A stretch of 24,974 bases of DNA from CAYTRP01 sp964625145 (GCA_964625145.1 CAZVAQ010000036.1:1-24974), one strand, 5' to 3'. Positions 14,940-23,179 are shown, numbered from the stretch's first letter. Notes: generated from the letters alone by a model not told the origin. Made by a program: numbers and translations.

Positions 14940-16511
14940 GTGAGGATTGAGGACAGAGAAGCCAACGATGGGCAGGGGGACGCTCCCGACGCGTTTCAGG
15001 ATGCCGGTAGCGAGTCGTTCCTGGCATTTCTCGCCAGTGCCTATCCCCTTTCGCCCGAAGACATCGGGCAATGGCAGGGGGACGCGTCCGATTCATGCCC
15101 GGACATCATTGATTGGTTGGTGGAAACAGGCCGCATCGACATGCGAATCGGCCATGTGCTCCTGCAGTTCCGGAACAAGACCATCGACCCCCACGAGGCC
15201 CGCTTGGCCATCGAGTCGATTCAACAGGAGATCGAAAGCGCCAACCTGAGCCTGGAAGTCGCCGCGGAGACCACGCCGGCCGAAGGCAGAAACTACAGAG
15301 TCAGCCCCGCCACCGAAGCGGTCACGGAAGGCGATGAGTTCTCGAGTTCCTTCCCGGAAGGAACGCCGCTGCCGATTCCCCTGCCATCGCCGGCAGTGAC
15401 TGGGCCGACGCATTACTCAGCCGTCAGCCCGCATTCGAAGACCGAAGTCTCGATCCGCAGTGACGATCAGCCGACGCCAAAACCCGCCGGCCATCGAGGT
15501 GACCGAACGCCAACACAGCACTCCGGCAAACGCGATGCGGGCGACTATGAGAGGCTCTGCGGCCAGGAATTTGGCAAGTATCTGATCTGCACGAGCATCG
15601 GCCGTGGCACCATGGGTGCCATCATGCTCGGACACCACCGCCTGTTGGGGATCCCCGTCGCCATCAAGTTGCTATCTCCCGACTTGGCGCATGACGATGA
15701 GTTCCGCGAGCGATTCTTCACCGAGGGCCGCTTCGCCGCCAACATCCAGCACCAGGCCCTGGTGCACGTCTTTGATTGTGATGAGCGCGACGGTTGGCTC
15801 TACTTGGTGATGGAATATGTCGATGGCATGTCCGGCCTGGAGCTGATCCGCAACACCAGCAACCTGCCGGAATTGCGTGCCCTGCGCGTTGTCCGCCGCG
15901 TCGCGGAAGGTTTGGCCGAGGCTCACCGCCACGGTGTCATTCATCGCGATGTGAAGCCCGGCAACATCCTGTTCGCGAAATCGGGACAGGTTAAGCTCAC
16001 CGATCTGGGCCTCGCGCGCCGGGTCACCGCACAAGCCGATGGTCAGGATGAGGACTTCTCCGGTGTGATCGTCGGCACGCCGCTGTACATGGCACCCGAG
16101 CAAACCGGCGCGGATGGCACCTACGATCATCGCGTGGACATTTATGCGCTGGGCGGCACGCTTTACCATTTCCTCGCCGGCGTGCCGGCCTTCAATGGGG
16201 AGTCGCTGATGGGACTGCTGCGCCAGCATGCAGAGTCACCAGTTCCGCCATTGAATCAGGCGGGAGTTCATGTGTCGGCCCGGACTGCTGCCCTGGTCTC
16301 ATGGATGCTCGCAAAGGATCCGGCAGAGCGCCCCGCGGATTGCGCAGAGCTCATCGCGGAGCTTGACGCCTGCATCGAGTCCGCATCGCGCAGCCGTTCC
16401 AACTCCATCGCAAGTGCGCCGGCCCCGCGCAAGAGCAGGCCGGTTTCCAACTTTGATCCGCTGGGGATTGGACAGAAACTTTCGGCCATCCTTCAGGGCG
16501 GAAACACCTGA
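14940..16511 (+). CDS. Hanks-type serine/threonine protein kinase
   Basis: The 523-residue protein has no evident membrane segment. Residues 1-205 form an N-terminal region: a helical part (about 24-110, including DIIDWLVETGRIDMRIGHVLL) and a Ser/Pro/Thr-rich linker. The kinase domain (about 213-480) has the glycine loop GRGTMGAIM (221-229), VAIK with Lys243, a helix-C Glu (E262), the catalytic HRDVKPGN (335-342, Asp337), metal-binding DLG (355-357, in place of DFG), GTPLYMAPEQ (379-388) and DIYALGG, so it should be active. A short Ser/Arg-rich tail follows. GTG at 14940 is preceded by AGGGG with 6 bases between, a good ribosome site. It faces the response regulator gene head-to-head, which makes a signalling link plausible but unproven. 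Its stop is 3 bases from the convergent agmatine deiminase stop. Confidence 0.93.
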   Translation: MRIEDREANDGQGDAPDAFQDAGSESFLAFLASAYPLSPEDIGQWQGDASDSCPDIIDWLVETGRIDMRIGHVLLQFRNKTIDPHEARLAIESIQQEIESANLSLEVAAETTPAEGRNYRVSPATEAVTEGDEFSSSFPEGTPLPIPLPSPAVTGPTHYSAVSPHSKTEVSIRSDDQPTPKPAGHRGDRTPTQHSGKRDAGDYERLCGQEFGKYLICTSIGRGTMGAIMLGHHRLLGIPVAIKLLSPDLAHDDEFRERFFTEGRFAANIQHQALVHVFDCDERDGWLYLVMEYVDGMSGLELIRNTSNLPELRALRVVRRVAEGLAEAHRHGVIHRDVKPGNILFAKSGQVKLTDLGLARRVTAQADGQDEDFSGVIVGTPLYMAPEQTGADGTYDHRVDIYALGGTLYHFLAGVPAFNGESLMGLLRQHAESPVPPLNQAGVHVSARTAALVSWMLAKDPAERPADCAELIAELDACIESASRSRSNSIASAPAPRKSRPVSNFDPLGIGQKLSAILQGGNT

Positions 16512-16514
16512 CGG

Positions 16515-17588
16515 TCACACGGCGGGCTGTTGCTGGCTCGCGCAGTGTATCGCCCCAAGTCCCAAAACCAGATCCGTGCAATCGATCGGAATGACGCGTC
16601 GATCGGGCAGGACGCGCTGCATGGTCTCGATGGCCAGCTTGTCCGCCGCACAGTTGAACACGGGAAGCAGAACGACCTTGTTCGCGATGTAGAAGTTTGC
16701 GTAGCTGGCCGGCAGGCGCTCGCCTTCGAACTCGACCGGTGCCGGCATCGGCAACGTGACGACTTCCAGCGGTCGACCGTCCTGATCGGTCATCGTCTTC
16801 AGGAGAGCGAGGTTTTTCTGCAGGGGTTCGTGGTTCTCGTCGTCCTTCTTGTCCTCCACCACCGTGACAACGGTCGAAGGCCCGACAAAGCGCGTGATGT
16901 CATCCACGTGCCCGTCGGTGTCATCGCCAACGATTCCCTCACCGAGCCACAGGACCTTCCTGACGCTGAGATACGCGCCCAGGAACTCTTCGATCTCCTG
17001 GCGCGTCAGGTGCGGGTTGCGGTTGGGATTCAGCAGGCACGATTCGGTCGTCAGCAAGGTGCCGCATCCATTCACATCGATGCTGCCGCCTTCCATGACA
17101 ATGCCCGGCTCCCACAGAGGCAGGCGCAACGCCTCCGCCACACGCTGCGGCACGACATCGTCCTGGTCAAAAGGGGGATACTTCCCGCCCCAGGAATTGA
17201 AGAGCCAATCGACCACGGCGACGGGGCCGCGGCCGTTGTCGCCGCTCCCCTTGCGTGTGACAAAGATGGGACCCGTGTCGCGTATCCAGGCATCGTTGGT
17301 GGGAATGTGAAAGAACTCCACCGAATCGGACAGGGCATTGTTTCGTGCGAGGACTTCGCGCGCCTCGCCTTCCATCTCCGGGCCGGATACGCAGATGCGC
17401 ACGCGCTCCACGGGGCTGAGGGCGGCGACGATGCGGGCGTAGACGTCCGGGATTGGCTCGAACTTTCCGGGCCAGCTCGCCAGCTTGTGCGGCCACGCCA
17501 ACCATGTGGCCTCGTGCGGCTCCCATTCGGCCGGCATGCGATATCCCAAGTCCACCGGGCGAAGGCCGGGAGTCTGCATCTTCTTCAC
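16515..17588 (-). CDS. aguA: Agmatine deiminase
   Basis: Hydrolyses agmatine to N-carbamoylputrescine and ammonia, a step of putrescine synthesis from arginine. The 357 residues show the guanidine-modifying fold: MPAEWEPHEATWLAWPH (18-34), WIRDTGPIFV (101-110), MEGGSIDVNG (165-174), DDTDGHVDD (222-230, with the catalytic His227) and the nucleophile Cys349 in GAIHCASQQQP. The peptidylarginine deiminase family is related, but length and motifs fit the bacterial agmatine enzyme. The start is GTG at 17588, preceded by GGAGG inside the end of der (7-base spacing); it shares GTGA with the der stop, so translation is probably coupled. ATG 17579 is an alternative. The usual partner aguB (N-carbamoylputrescine amidase) is not in the window. 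It is the last visible gene of the ffh-to-aguA series. Confidence 0.92.
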   Translation of the reverse strand: MKKMQTPGLRPVDLGYRMPAEWEPHEATWLAWPHKLASWPGKFEPIPDVYARIVAALSPVERVRICVSGPEMEGEAREVLARNNALSDSVEFFHIPTNDAWIRDTGPIFVTRKGSGDNGRGPVAVVDWLFNSWGGKYPPFDQDDVVPQRVAEALRLPLWEPGIVMEGGSIDVNGCGTLLTTESCLLNPNRNPHLTRQEIEEFLGAYLSVRKVLWLGEGIVGDDTDGHVDDITRFVGPSTVVTVVEDKKDDENHEPLQKNLALLKTMTDQDGRPLEVVTLPMPAPVEFEGERLPASYANFYIANKVVLLPVFNCAADKLAIETMQRVLPDRRVIPIDCTDLVLGLGAIHCASQQQPAV

Positions 17589-19093
17589 CGCTCGTCCTCC
17601 TCGTCATCCTCGATCAGGTAATCCTGCGCCATGTACTCCTCGTCCTGCAGTTCCTCATCGTCCATCGGCTCGCCTTCCCAATCCATCTCCTCGCCGAGGT
17701 CGATTGGTTCGATGACGTACTCCTCCGCGTCGGGGAACTCCTCTGTCTTCGCCCCCGCACCGACGCGGGACTCGTCGGCTTTCAACTTGTAGCGGAAGAT
17801 CAGCGGCGTCCCGTCCAGGCCCAATTGGCTGCGGAACTGGTTTTGGAGGAAGCGCTCGTAGCTGAAGTGCATCAACTTGGGATCGTTGACGAAGAACGTC
17901 AGCTTTGGCGGGCACTGCCCCGTCTGCGTGACATACTTCAGCTTCATCTGCTTGTTCATGCGGATGGGTGGCGATACGTAGGCTGTGGCCTTGCGCAGGA
18001 TCAGGTTCAGCTCGTGCGTGGCAAACTTGCGGCGATACTGATCCGCGCAATGCCGCACCAGGTTCCAGATCTTGTTGGCGCGCTGACCTGTCTTCGCGGA
18101 GATGGTAAGCACCGGCGCCCATCGCAGGAAGTTGAACTCCTCCCGGACGCGCTTCATGTACTCGCCATAGTTCTCGCGATCGCGCACGATGTCCCACTTG
18201 TTCAGGACAATCACGCAGGCCTTGCGAGCCTCCAGGATGTAGCCGGCGATGTGCGTGTCCTGGGCGGTGATCCCCTCGGCGGCATCGATGAGCAGAATCG
18301 CCACGTCGCAACGGTCGATGGCCGCGAAGGAGGAATGCACCGAGAGCTTCTCGGCGCCGTGTTCGATCTTGCCGCGGCGACGAATGCCCGCCGTGTCGAT
18401 GAGGACAAAGTCTTCGCCATCCACCTTCACCGCCGTGTCGATGGCGTCGCGGGTCGTGCCCGGGATGTCACTCTCGATCATGCGGGGTTGGCCGAGGAGG
18501 CGGTTGGTCAGTGTCGACTTCCCCGCGTTCTGGCGGCCGACCAAGGCCACGTGGACGGGACCGCCCACCTCCTTGGCGTCGGGGTCAAAGACCTCGAAGT
18601 CCGCCGTCAGATCGTCCATCAAGTCCAGCACCCCGTCGCCATGAAGCGCCGACACGGGGTAGACACTATCGAGGCCGTAGATGCTGAAGTCCGCGATGGC
18701 CTGGTTCTCGCGCGCGACGGTGTCGCATTTGTTGACCGCGAGGTAGAAGGGCTTTCCCGATTCGCGAAGGCGTTGGATGATCTCCGCGTCCACCGGATCG
18801 TCAGGCACGGCCTGCTCGGCCAGGAAGATCACCGCGTCGGCTTCGGAGATGGCGATGAGCGTCTGCTCGCGCATCAGGCGCAGCAACGGCGAATCGGTGG
18901 AGTCCTCGTAGCCGCCCGTGTCGATGATTGTGAAGGGCTTGTTCGCGTACTCGGCGTTGGCGTAATGACGATCGCGCGTCAGGCCGGGCTCGTCGTGGAC
19001 GATGGCTTGTCGCTTGCCGATCAGGCGATTGAAGAGCGTTGATTTGCCGACGTTGGGTCGCCCAACGATGGCAACGAGTGGTCTACGTCTCAC
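17585..19093 (-). CDS. der: Ribosome assembly GTPase Der (EngA)
   Basis: Tandem-domain GTPase needed for maturation of the 50S subunit. Domain 1: GRPNVGKS (11-18), DTGG (58-61), NKCD (121-124). Domain 2: GRQNAGKS (186-193), DTAG (233-236), NKWD (298-301), SAK (332-334). A KH-like domain occupies about 355-440. In the second P-loop the family's usual Pro and Val are Gln and Ala, though the GxxxxGKS frame is kept. After about residue 450 comes a 50-residue tail very rich in Asp and Glu, which makes the 502 residues somewhat longer than many Der proteins. The start is GTG at 19093, sharing GTGA with the stop of lpxB. It lies between lpxB and aguA in a tightly packed minus-strand run. Confidence 0.97.
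   Translation of the reverse strand: MRRRPLVAIVGRPNVGKSTLFNRLIGKRQAIVHDEPGLTRDRHYANAEYANKPFTIIDTGGYEDSTDSPLLRLMREQTLIAISEADAVIFLAEQAVPDDPVDAEIIQRLRESGKPFYLAVNKCDTVARENQAIADFSIYGLDSVYPVSALHGDGVLDLMDDLTADFEVFDPDAKEVGGPVHVALVGRQNAGKSTLTNRLLGQPRMIESDIPGTTRDAIDTAVKVDGEDFVLIDTAGIRRRGKIEHGAEKLSVHSSFAAIDRCDVAILLIDAAEGITAQDTHIAGYILEARKACVIVLNKWDIVRDRENYGEYMKRVREEFNFLRWAPVLTISAKTGQRANKIWNLVRHCADQYRRKFATHELNLILRKATAYVSPPIRMNKQMKLKYVTQTGQCPPKLTFFVNDPKLMHFSYERFLQNQFRSQLGLDGTPLIFRYKLKADESRVGAGAKTEEFPDAEEYVIEPIDLGEEMDWEGEPMDDEELQDEEYMAQDYLIEDDEEDER
17596..17600 (-). promoter_or_regulatory. Ribosome binding site of aguA inside der
   Basis: GGAGG on the minus strand, 7 bases before the GTG at 17588, lies in the acidic-tail codons (Glu/Asp) of der and supports the GTG start. 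Confidence 0.6.
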
Positions 19094-20325
19094 GTGGCAT
19101 CCCTTGTCCGGGTGGTTGGCGTCTTGTCCGGGTTGATGCCGCAGACTTCCAGCACCGCACGCGCAGCCTTCTCGCTGGCGCCGGGCCCGCCCAGCCGCTT
19201 GCGCACATTGTTCAAGTCCGACACCATGCGCTCGTACTCATCGCGGTTGTTCAGGTAGTGATGCGTCTTCTCCGCCAGGTTGCGCGGCGTGAATTCGTCC
19301 TGGAGCAACTCCGGCACGATGCGATCGCCGGCGATGATGTTGGGCAGCCCGATGTGCCCGATGGTGAAGATCTGCTTGCCGATCATCCATGTCATGTAGT
19401 TCACGCGATAGACGATCAGCATGGGGGTCCCAAGGATCGCGGCTTCGAGCGTCGAAGTGCCGGACTTGACCCATGAGAAATCGCAAGCGGCGCGCAGGTT
19501 GTAGCGATCCTTGTCCGTGACGGCCGGTTCAAAGCTCAGGTCCGCCGCATCGATCAGGTTCTGGATCATGTCCATCTCGATGGTGGAGGCGCGGACGATG
19601 ACGAACTGCGCGCGCGGCTCCAGCTCATGGTACCGGCGCATGCCCTCCAGCATGATCGGAAGGAACTGCTTCACTTCCTTGCGGCGGCTGCCGGGGATGA
19701 TCCCGATCAGCGGACGGTCCGGATCGAAGTTGAACGCCTTGCAGACTTCCTCCCGCGTCTTGTCCACCGTGATCACATCGAACAGCGGATGCCCCACGTG
19801 GACGACGTCCACGTTCTCCTCGCGGTACAGGCTCACCTCGAAGGGAAAGATTACCAGCATCCGGTCCACCACGCGCGCCAACGTGTACAGGCGGCTGCGA
19901 TGCCACGCCCAGATCTGCGGGCTGATGTACCAGATGACCGGAATGCCGAGCTTTTTCGCGCGCTCGGCGATGCGGATGTTGAAGCCCGGGTAATCGACCA
20001 GGATGATCGCGTCCGGCCGGTGCGTCTTCAGGTACTCCATCGTCTTCAGAAACAGCCGGCGGATGCGCGGGAAGTTCGCAATCACCGCCGTCACGCCAAT
20101 GATGGCCAGATCCTCGACGATGTTGGACTTGAGCTTTACCCCAGCCTCCTCCAACTGCGGTCCGCCGAGTCCGGTGGCGCGCAGGTTCGGGTGCAGGCGG
20201 AACAGCGCACGAAATAGGTTCGCGCCATGAATGTCACCGCTGTTTTCGCCAGCGATGACAAACAGCCGCAGGGGGCGATCCCCAACTTCCGGGGCGCCTT
20301 CGACCGGTGTGCGCTCGTCAGCCAT
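19090..20325 (-). CDS. lpxB: Lipid-A-disaccharide synthase LpxB
   Basis: Peripheral membrane glycosyltransferase that joins 2,3-diacyl-glucosamine-1-phosphate to its UDP-linked precursor, forming the lipid A disaccharide. The 411 residues carry the family signatures AGENSGDIHGANL near the N-terminus, DYPGFNIRIAE, ISPQIWAWHRSR, IFPFE, VGHPLFD, IIPGSRRKEV and the SGTSTLEAAILGTPMLIVYR sugar-nucleotide region. Its presence indicates an outer membrane with lipid A. ATG at 20325 lies 12 bases after the stop of the GnnA-like oxidoreductase, and its TGA overlaps der, so the three genes are probably one transcript. The other lpx genes are not in the window. Confidence 0.97.
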   Translation of the reverse strand: MADERTPVEGAPEVGDRPLRLFVIAGENSGDIHGANLFRALFRLHPNLRATGLGGPQLEEAGVKLKSNIVEDLAIIGVTAVIANFPRIRRLFLKTMEYLKTHRPDAIILVDYPGFNIRIAERAKKLGIPVIWYISPQIWAWHRSRLYTLARVVDRMLVIFPFEVSLYREENVDVVHVGHPLFDVITVDKTREEVCKAFNFDPDRPLIGIIPGSRRKEVKQFLPIMLEGMRRYHELEPRAQFVIVRASTIEMDMIQNLIDAADLSFEPAVTDKDRYNLRAACDFSWVKSGTSTLEAAILGTPMLIVYRVNYMTWMIGKQIFTIGHIGLPNIIAGDRIVPELLQDEFTPRNLAEKTHHYLNNRDEYERMVSDLNNVRKRLGGPGASEKAARAVLEVCGINPDKTPTTRTRDAT

Positions 20326-20337
20326 CCAGCGGCACCG

Positions 20338-21372
20338 TCATCCCTTTCCGATAGGAGTCGTGGCCTCGCGCAGTTCCAGGGACACCGGGAACAACGGGGC
20401 GTTGTTCATCATCGGCACGGTGGTGTTGCGGATGATTTGTGTGATCTTGACGACGACGTCGAGGGCCGCCATGGCCTGCTCGCCGGTGGTTTGCGGCGTG
20501 CGCCCCTGCCGGATGCAGTCGAGGAAGTGCTCGAGTTCCAGCTTCAGCGCATCCTTGCGGCGGACGCGGATCTTTTCGGTTTGGATGTAGTAGCGCGACT
20601 CGCCGGGCTTCAGCCGGCCGGCACGCTTGAACCGGCGGTGGATCTCCATCGTCTGGTTGCGGTAGTCGAGCGAGATGTACGCGTTGTCCTGGAACACGCG
20701 CAGCTTGCGCATCGGCTGCGGCGTGACGCGCGAGCAGGTCACGTTCGCGATGCAGCCGCTCTCGAACCGGATGCGGGCGTTGGCAATGTCTTCCTTCTCG
20801 GTCAGGATCGCCACGCCGGTGGCCTCGATCTTCTCGATCGGCGAGCCGACAATGCGCAGGATGATATCGATGTCATGGATCATCAGGTCGAGCACGACGC
20901 CGACGTCCTGCACGCGCGGGTCAAAGGGCCCCAGCCGGTGGCACTCGATGAAGAGCGGCGTGGTGAGGATCTCCTTGAACTTTTGCACGGCCACATTGAA
21001 GTGCTCGATGTGACCGACCTGCAGGACGAGACCGCGCTGGCTGGCCGCGGCGCTCAGTTCCGCCGCCTCCCCCACCGTGTTGCAGATGGGCTTCTCCACC
21101 AGGCAGTGCACGCCCGCCTCGAGGAAGAACTTCGCGATCTCAAAGTGCGTGGTCGTCGGTGTCGCGATGGTCACCGCATCCACCAAGCCCAACAGGTCGT
21201 GATAGTCCTTGTAATACTTCACGCCGTGGCGCTTGGCCACGGCCCGGCCCTGCTTGCCGTCCAGGTCACACACGCCGACAACCGTGGCGCCATCGATGTC
21301 CATCAGGTGACGCGCGTGGTGTTGGCCCAGATGACCGACTCCGATGACGCCGACACGTAGATTCATTGCCAT
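20338..21372 (-). CDS. Gfo/Idh/MocA-family NAD(P)-dependent sugar oxidoreductase (GnnA-like)
   Basis: The 344-residue protein has an N-terminal Rossmann fold (GVGHLG, 11-16), the EKP motif (93-95, with its Lys expected to be catalytic) and a C-terminal alpha/beta domain with DLMIHDIDI (162-170). Family members oxidise sugars or UDP-sugars with NAD(P). The position directly before lpxB is shared with GnnA of Acidithiobacillus, which oxidises UDP-GlcNAc at C3 so that GnnB can aminate it for amide-linked lipid A. I infer a similar lipid A role, but no gnnB-like aminotransferase is visible, so another UDP-sugar is possible. ATG 21372 has GGGAG about 10 bases upstream; a second ATG lies two codons on. 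It is 12 bases before lpxB. Confidence 0.9.
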   Translation of the reverse strand: MAMNLRVGVIGVGHLGQHHARHLMDIDGATVVGVCDLDGKQGRAVAKRHGVKYYKDYHDLLGLVDAVTIATPTTTHFEIAKFFLEAGVHCLVEKPICNTVGEAAELSAAASQRGLVLQVGHIEHFNVAVQKFKEILTTPLFIECHRLGPFDPRVQDVGVVLDLMIHDIDIILRIVGSPIEKIEATGVAILTEKEDIANARIRFESGCIANVTCSRVTPQPMRKLRVFQDNAYISLDYRNQTMEIHRRFKRAGRLKPGESRYYIQTEKIRVRRKDALKLELEHFLDCIRQGRTPQTTGEQAMAALDVVVKITQIIRNTTVPMMNNAPLFPVSLELREATTPIGKG

Positions 21373-21439
21373 GATCCAGATTCTCCCGAATGTCCGGGTG
21401 GCGGGGAGGACACGCCTCCTCGCGGGTCAGTAAGAGTCA

Positions 21440-22360
21440 CTACCTCACCGTTGCGAGAACGGCCATGGTCGTGACGGTCCACAACAGGACGCTGATCAGG
21501 AGCGGCCGGTCCTCCAGCAGCAGGACTTCCGGCGCCCCGCCCTTCTCGTGCTTGTACACGAGCCACAGGTAGCGAAACATGCCATAGATCACGAAGGGCA
21601 TGGTCGCGGCCATGAGCAACGGATTGCTGGCGGCCCCGGCAGCCGCGCCGGCCTCGCGGGCAAACTGCCCTTGGGCAGTCCAGAGCGCATAGCTGAACAG
21701 GGTCCCCGTCATTGAAATCGTCAAAGCGTGATTCAACATCTCCGGATGATAATCCTGCAACACCTTTCGGTGCGAGGCGGCGTTGTCGCCCAGCAGGTTC
21801 AACTCGCTGCGGCGCTTGCCGATCGCAAGGAACAACGCCAGGAACAGGGTGGTCAGCAGGAAATAGGACGTGATCTCCATTTCCGGCAGCGATTCGACCT
21901 GCACCACGACGATCCCCGCGATGGCCCGCATCACAAAACCCATCGCCAGCGCCAGGATATCCATCACCACCCGGTGTTTGAAGTAGAACGAGTACACCGT
22001 GATCAGCGCCAGATAGCCCACCGACAACCAGAAGAACTGTAGCGGCAGGATCAGGAACGCGACCGCCAGGGCACCGATGCAAATGAGCAGCGCGCCCGTG
22101 CCCGCAGCCGTCGGGGATATCTTACCCGCCGCGATGGGGCGGTTGCGCTTCTCGGGGTGCTCGCGGTCCTGCTCAAGGTCCGCCAGGTCGTTGACAATGT
22201 ACACCACACCGCTGAGTGCGCAGAAGACCGCGAATCCCAGCAGCGCGTTCAGCAGCGCTTCGCCGTTGTCCCAACGTCGCGAAAACAGCAGGCCCGCCAG
22301 AACCAACAGGTTCTTGGACCACTGCCGGGGCCTGAGCGACCAGAAGAGCGCCATCAACAT
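21440..22360 (-). CDS. UbiA-family prenyltransferase, decaprenyl-phosphate phosphoribosyltransferase-like
   Basis: Polytopic membrane protein of 306 residues with about eight or nine hydrophobic segments. The motifs LRPRQWSKNLLV (9-20) and the Asp-rich NDLADLEQDREHPEK (57-71) are typical of the DPPR-synthase branch of UbiA proteins, which moves phosphoribose from PRPP to a polyprenyl phosphate. A second Asp-containing loop and a LLEDRPLLISVLLW ending fit as well. In mycobacteria the product feeds arabinan synthesis; here it may provide a pentose donor for envelope or surface glycans. Partner epimerase genes (dprE1/E2) are absent from the window. ATG 22360 follows the rimM stop by 7 bases, with GGAG overlapping the end of rimM. 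The 67-base gap to the next gene has only a weak 5-bp hairpin. Confidence 0.88.
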   Translation of the reverse strand: MLMALFWSLRPRQWSKNLLVLAGLLFSRRWDNGEALLNALLGFAVFCALSGVVYIVNDLADLEQDREHPEKRNRPIAAGKISPTAAGTGALLICIGALAVAFLILPLQFFWLSVGYLALITVYSFYFKHRVVMDILALAMGFVMRAIAGIVVVQVESLPEMEITSYFLLTTLFLALFLAIGKRRSELNLLGDNAASHRKVLQDYHPEMLNHALTISMTGTLFSYALWTAQGQFAREAGAAAGAASNPLLMAATMPFVIYGMFRYLWLVYKHEKGGAPEVLLLEDRPLLISVLLWTVTTMAVLATVR

Positions 22361-22367
22361 CAGTGCG

Positions 22368-22934
22368 TCACTCCACCAGCCCGGGCGGAATCACAACCTC
22401 AACCCGCCCTTCGGAAATGGAAACGCGCGGAACAAATTGCGGTATCAGTGGCAACAGGGTATCGCGCCCCGGCACATGGTCCAGTCGCAGGACGAGATAG
22501 TCGTGGGCCGCCCCTTCCTGGGCGGTACGGACGATCCCCAACGGCTGGCCCGTGACAGCGTCGCGGACCTCCAGCCCCTCCAACTGGTTGACGTAATACT
22601 CCTCCTCGCCCAGTTCCCAAAGGTCGGATTCGGCGATGACCAGGTCCATGTTGGTGTACTGCTCCGCCGTGGTGCGGTCGGTGACCTGCTCGAAATTGGC
22701 CATCACGATCCCCTCGCGGACCCACAGCTCCTCGGCGGTCAGGCGCGCAATGATGCGCCCCTGCTGCGAGCGCACCGCGAACTGCCGGACAGGGGCCTCC
22801 GCCAGCTCCTCGGCCGAGCGGGTCAGGGGCTTGAGCCGCATGGTACCCCTGAGGCCGTGAGGGCGCATGACCACTGCCACGGCCACCCAATCTCCGGGGG
22901 TCCCATCCGCGCTGCGAGCGGGCGTTGAGTTCAT
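22368..22934 (-). CDS. rimM: Ribosome maturation factor RimM
   Basis: Assists maturation of the 30S head, binding S19. The 188 residues contain the N-terminal RimM beta-barrel (VAVAVVMRPHGLRGTMRLKP, about 17-36) and the C-terminal PRC barrel, beginning near EEYYVNQLEGLEV and including LLPLIPQFVPRV. The length is normal. The ATG at 22934 shares ATGA with the stop of khpA, a clear coupling signal. In many bacteria trmD follows rimM; here a UbiA-family gene does. Confidence 0.95.
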   Translation of the reverse strand: MNSTPARSADGTPGDWVAVAVVMRPHGLRGTMRLKPLTRSAEELAEAPVRQFAVRSQQGRIIARLTAEELWVREGIVMANFEQVTDRTTAEQYTNMDLVIAESDLWELGEEEYYVNQLEGLEVRDAVTGQPLGIVRTAQEGAAHDYLVLRLDHVPGRDTLLPLIPQFVPRVSISEGRVEVVIPPGLVE

Positions 22935-23179
22935 TCGATGATCTGGAGCAGTGACTTCTTGCGGTGTTTGGTGGCGGCGGCGCTGAGGATCTTGCGCAGC
23001 GCCTTGGCGGTCTGGCCGGACTTGCCAATCACCTTGCCCACGTCCTCGGGGCTGACACGCAACTCGACGATCACGCTGGTGTCACTCTCCACCGCGCTGA
23101 CCGACACATTGTTCGGCTCGTCAACGAGAGCCTTGGCGATGTATTCGATCAGGTCCTTCAACTCGGGCTCCTGGTACAT
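22931..23179 (-). CDS. khpA: KH-domain RNA-binding protein KhpA
   Basis: Small RNA-binding protein of 82 residues with one KH domain: the GxxG loop is GKSG (52-55) inside VGKVIGKSGQTAKALRKIL. It is the YlqC/KhpA protein that lies between rpsP and rimM in many bacteria; in other species it works with KhpB in RNA metabolism and cell-shape control. ATG 23179 is preceded by AGGAG at a 9-base spacing. Its stop overlaps the rimM start by 4 bases. A 222-base gap separates it from rpsP, larger than other gaps in this operon. Confidence 0.95.
   Translation of the reverse strand: MYQEPELKDLIEYIAKALVDEPNNVSVSAVESDTSVIVELRVSPEDVGKVIGKSGQTAKALRKILSAAATKHRKKSLLQIIE

Noticed and set aside
17453..19042. Plus-strand open frame of 529 residues
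   Set aside because: Antisense to der, which has all G motifs; no recognisable protein.
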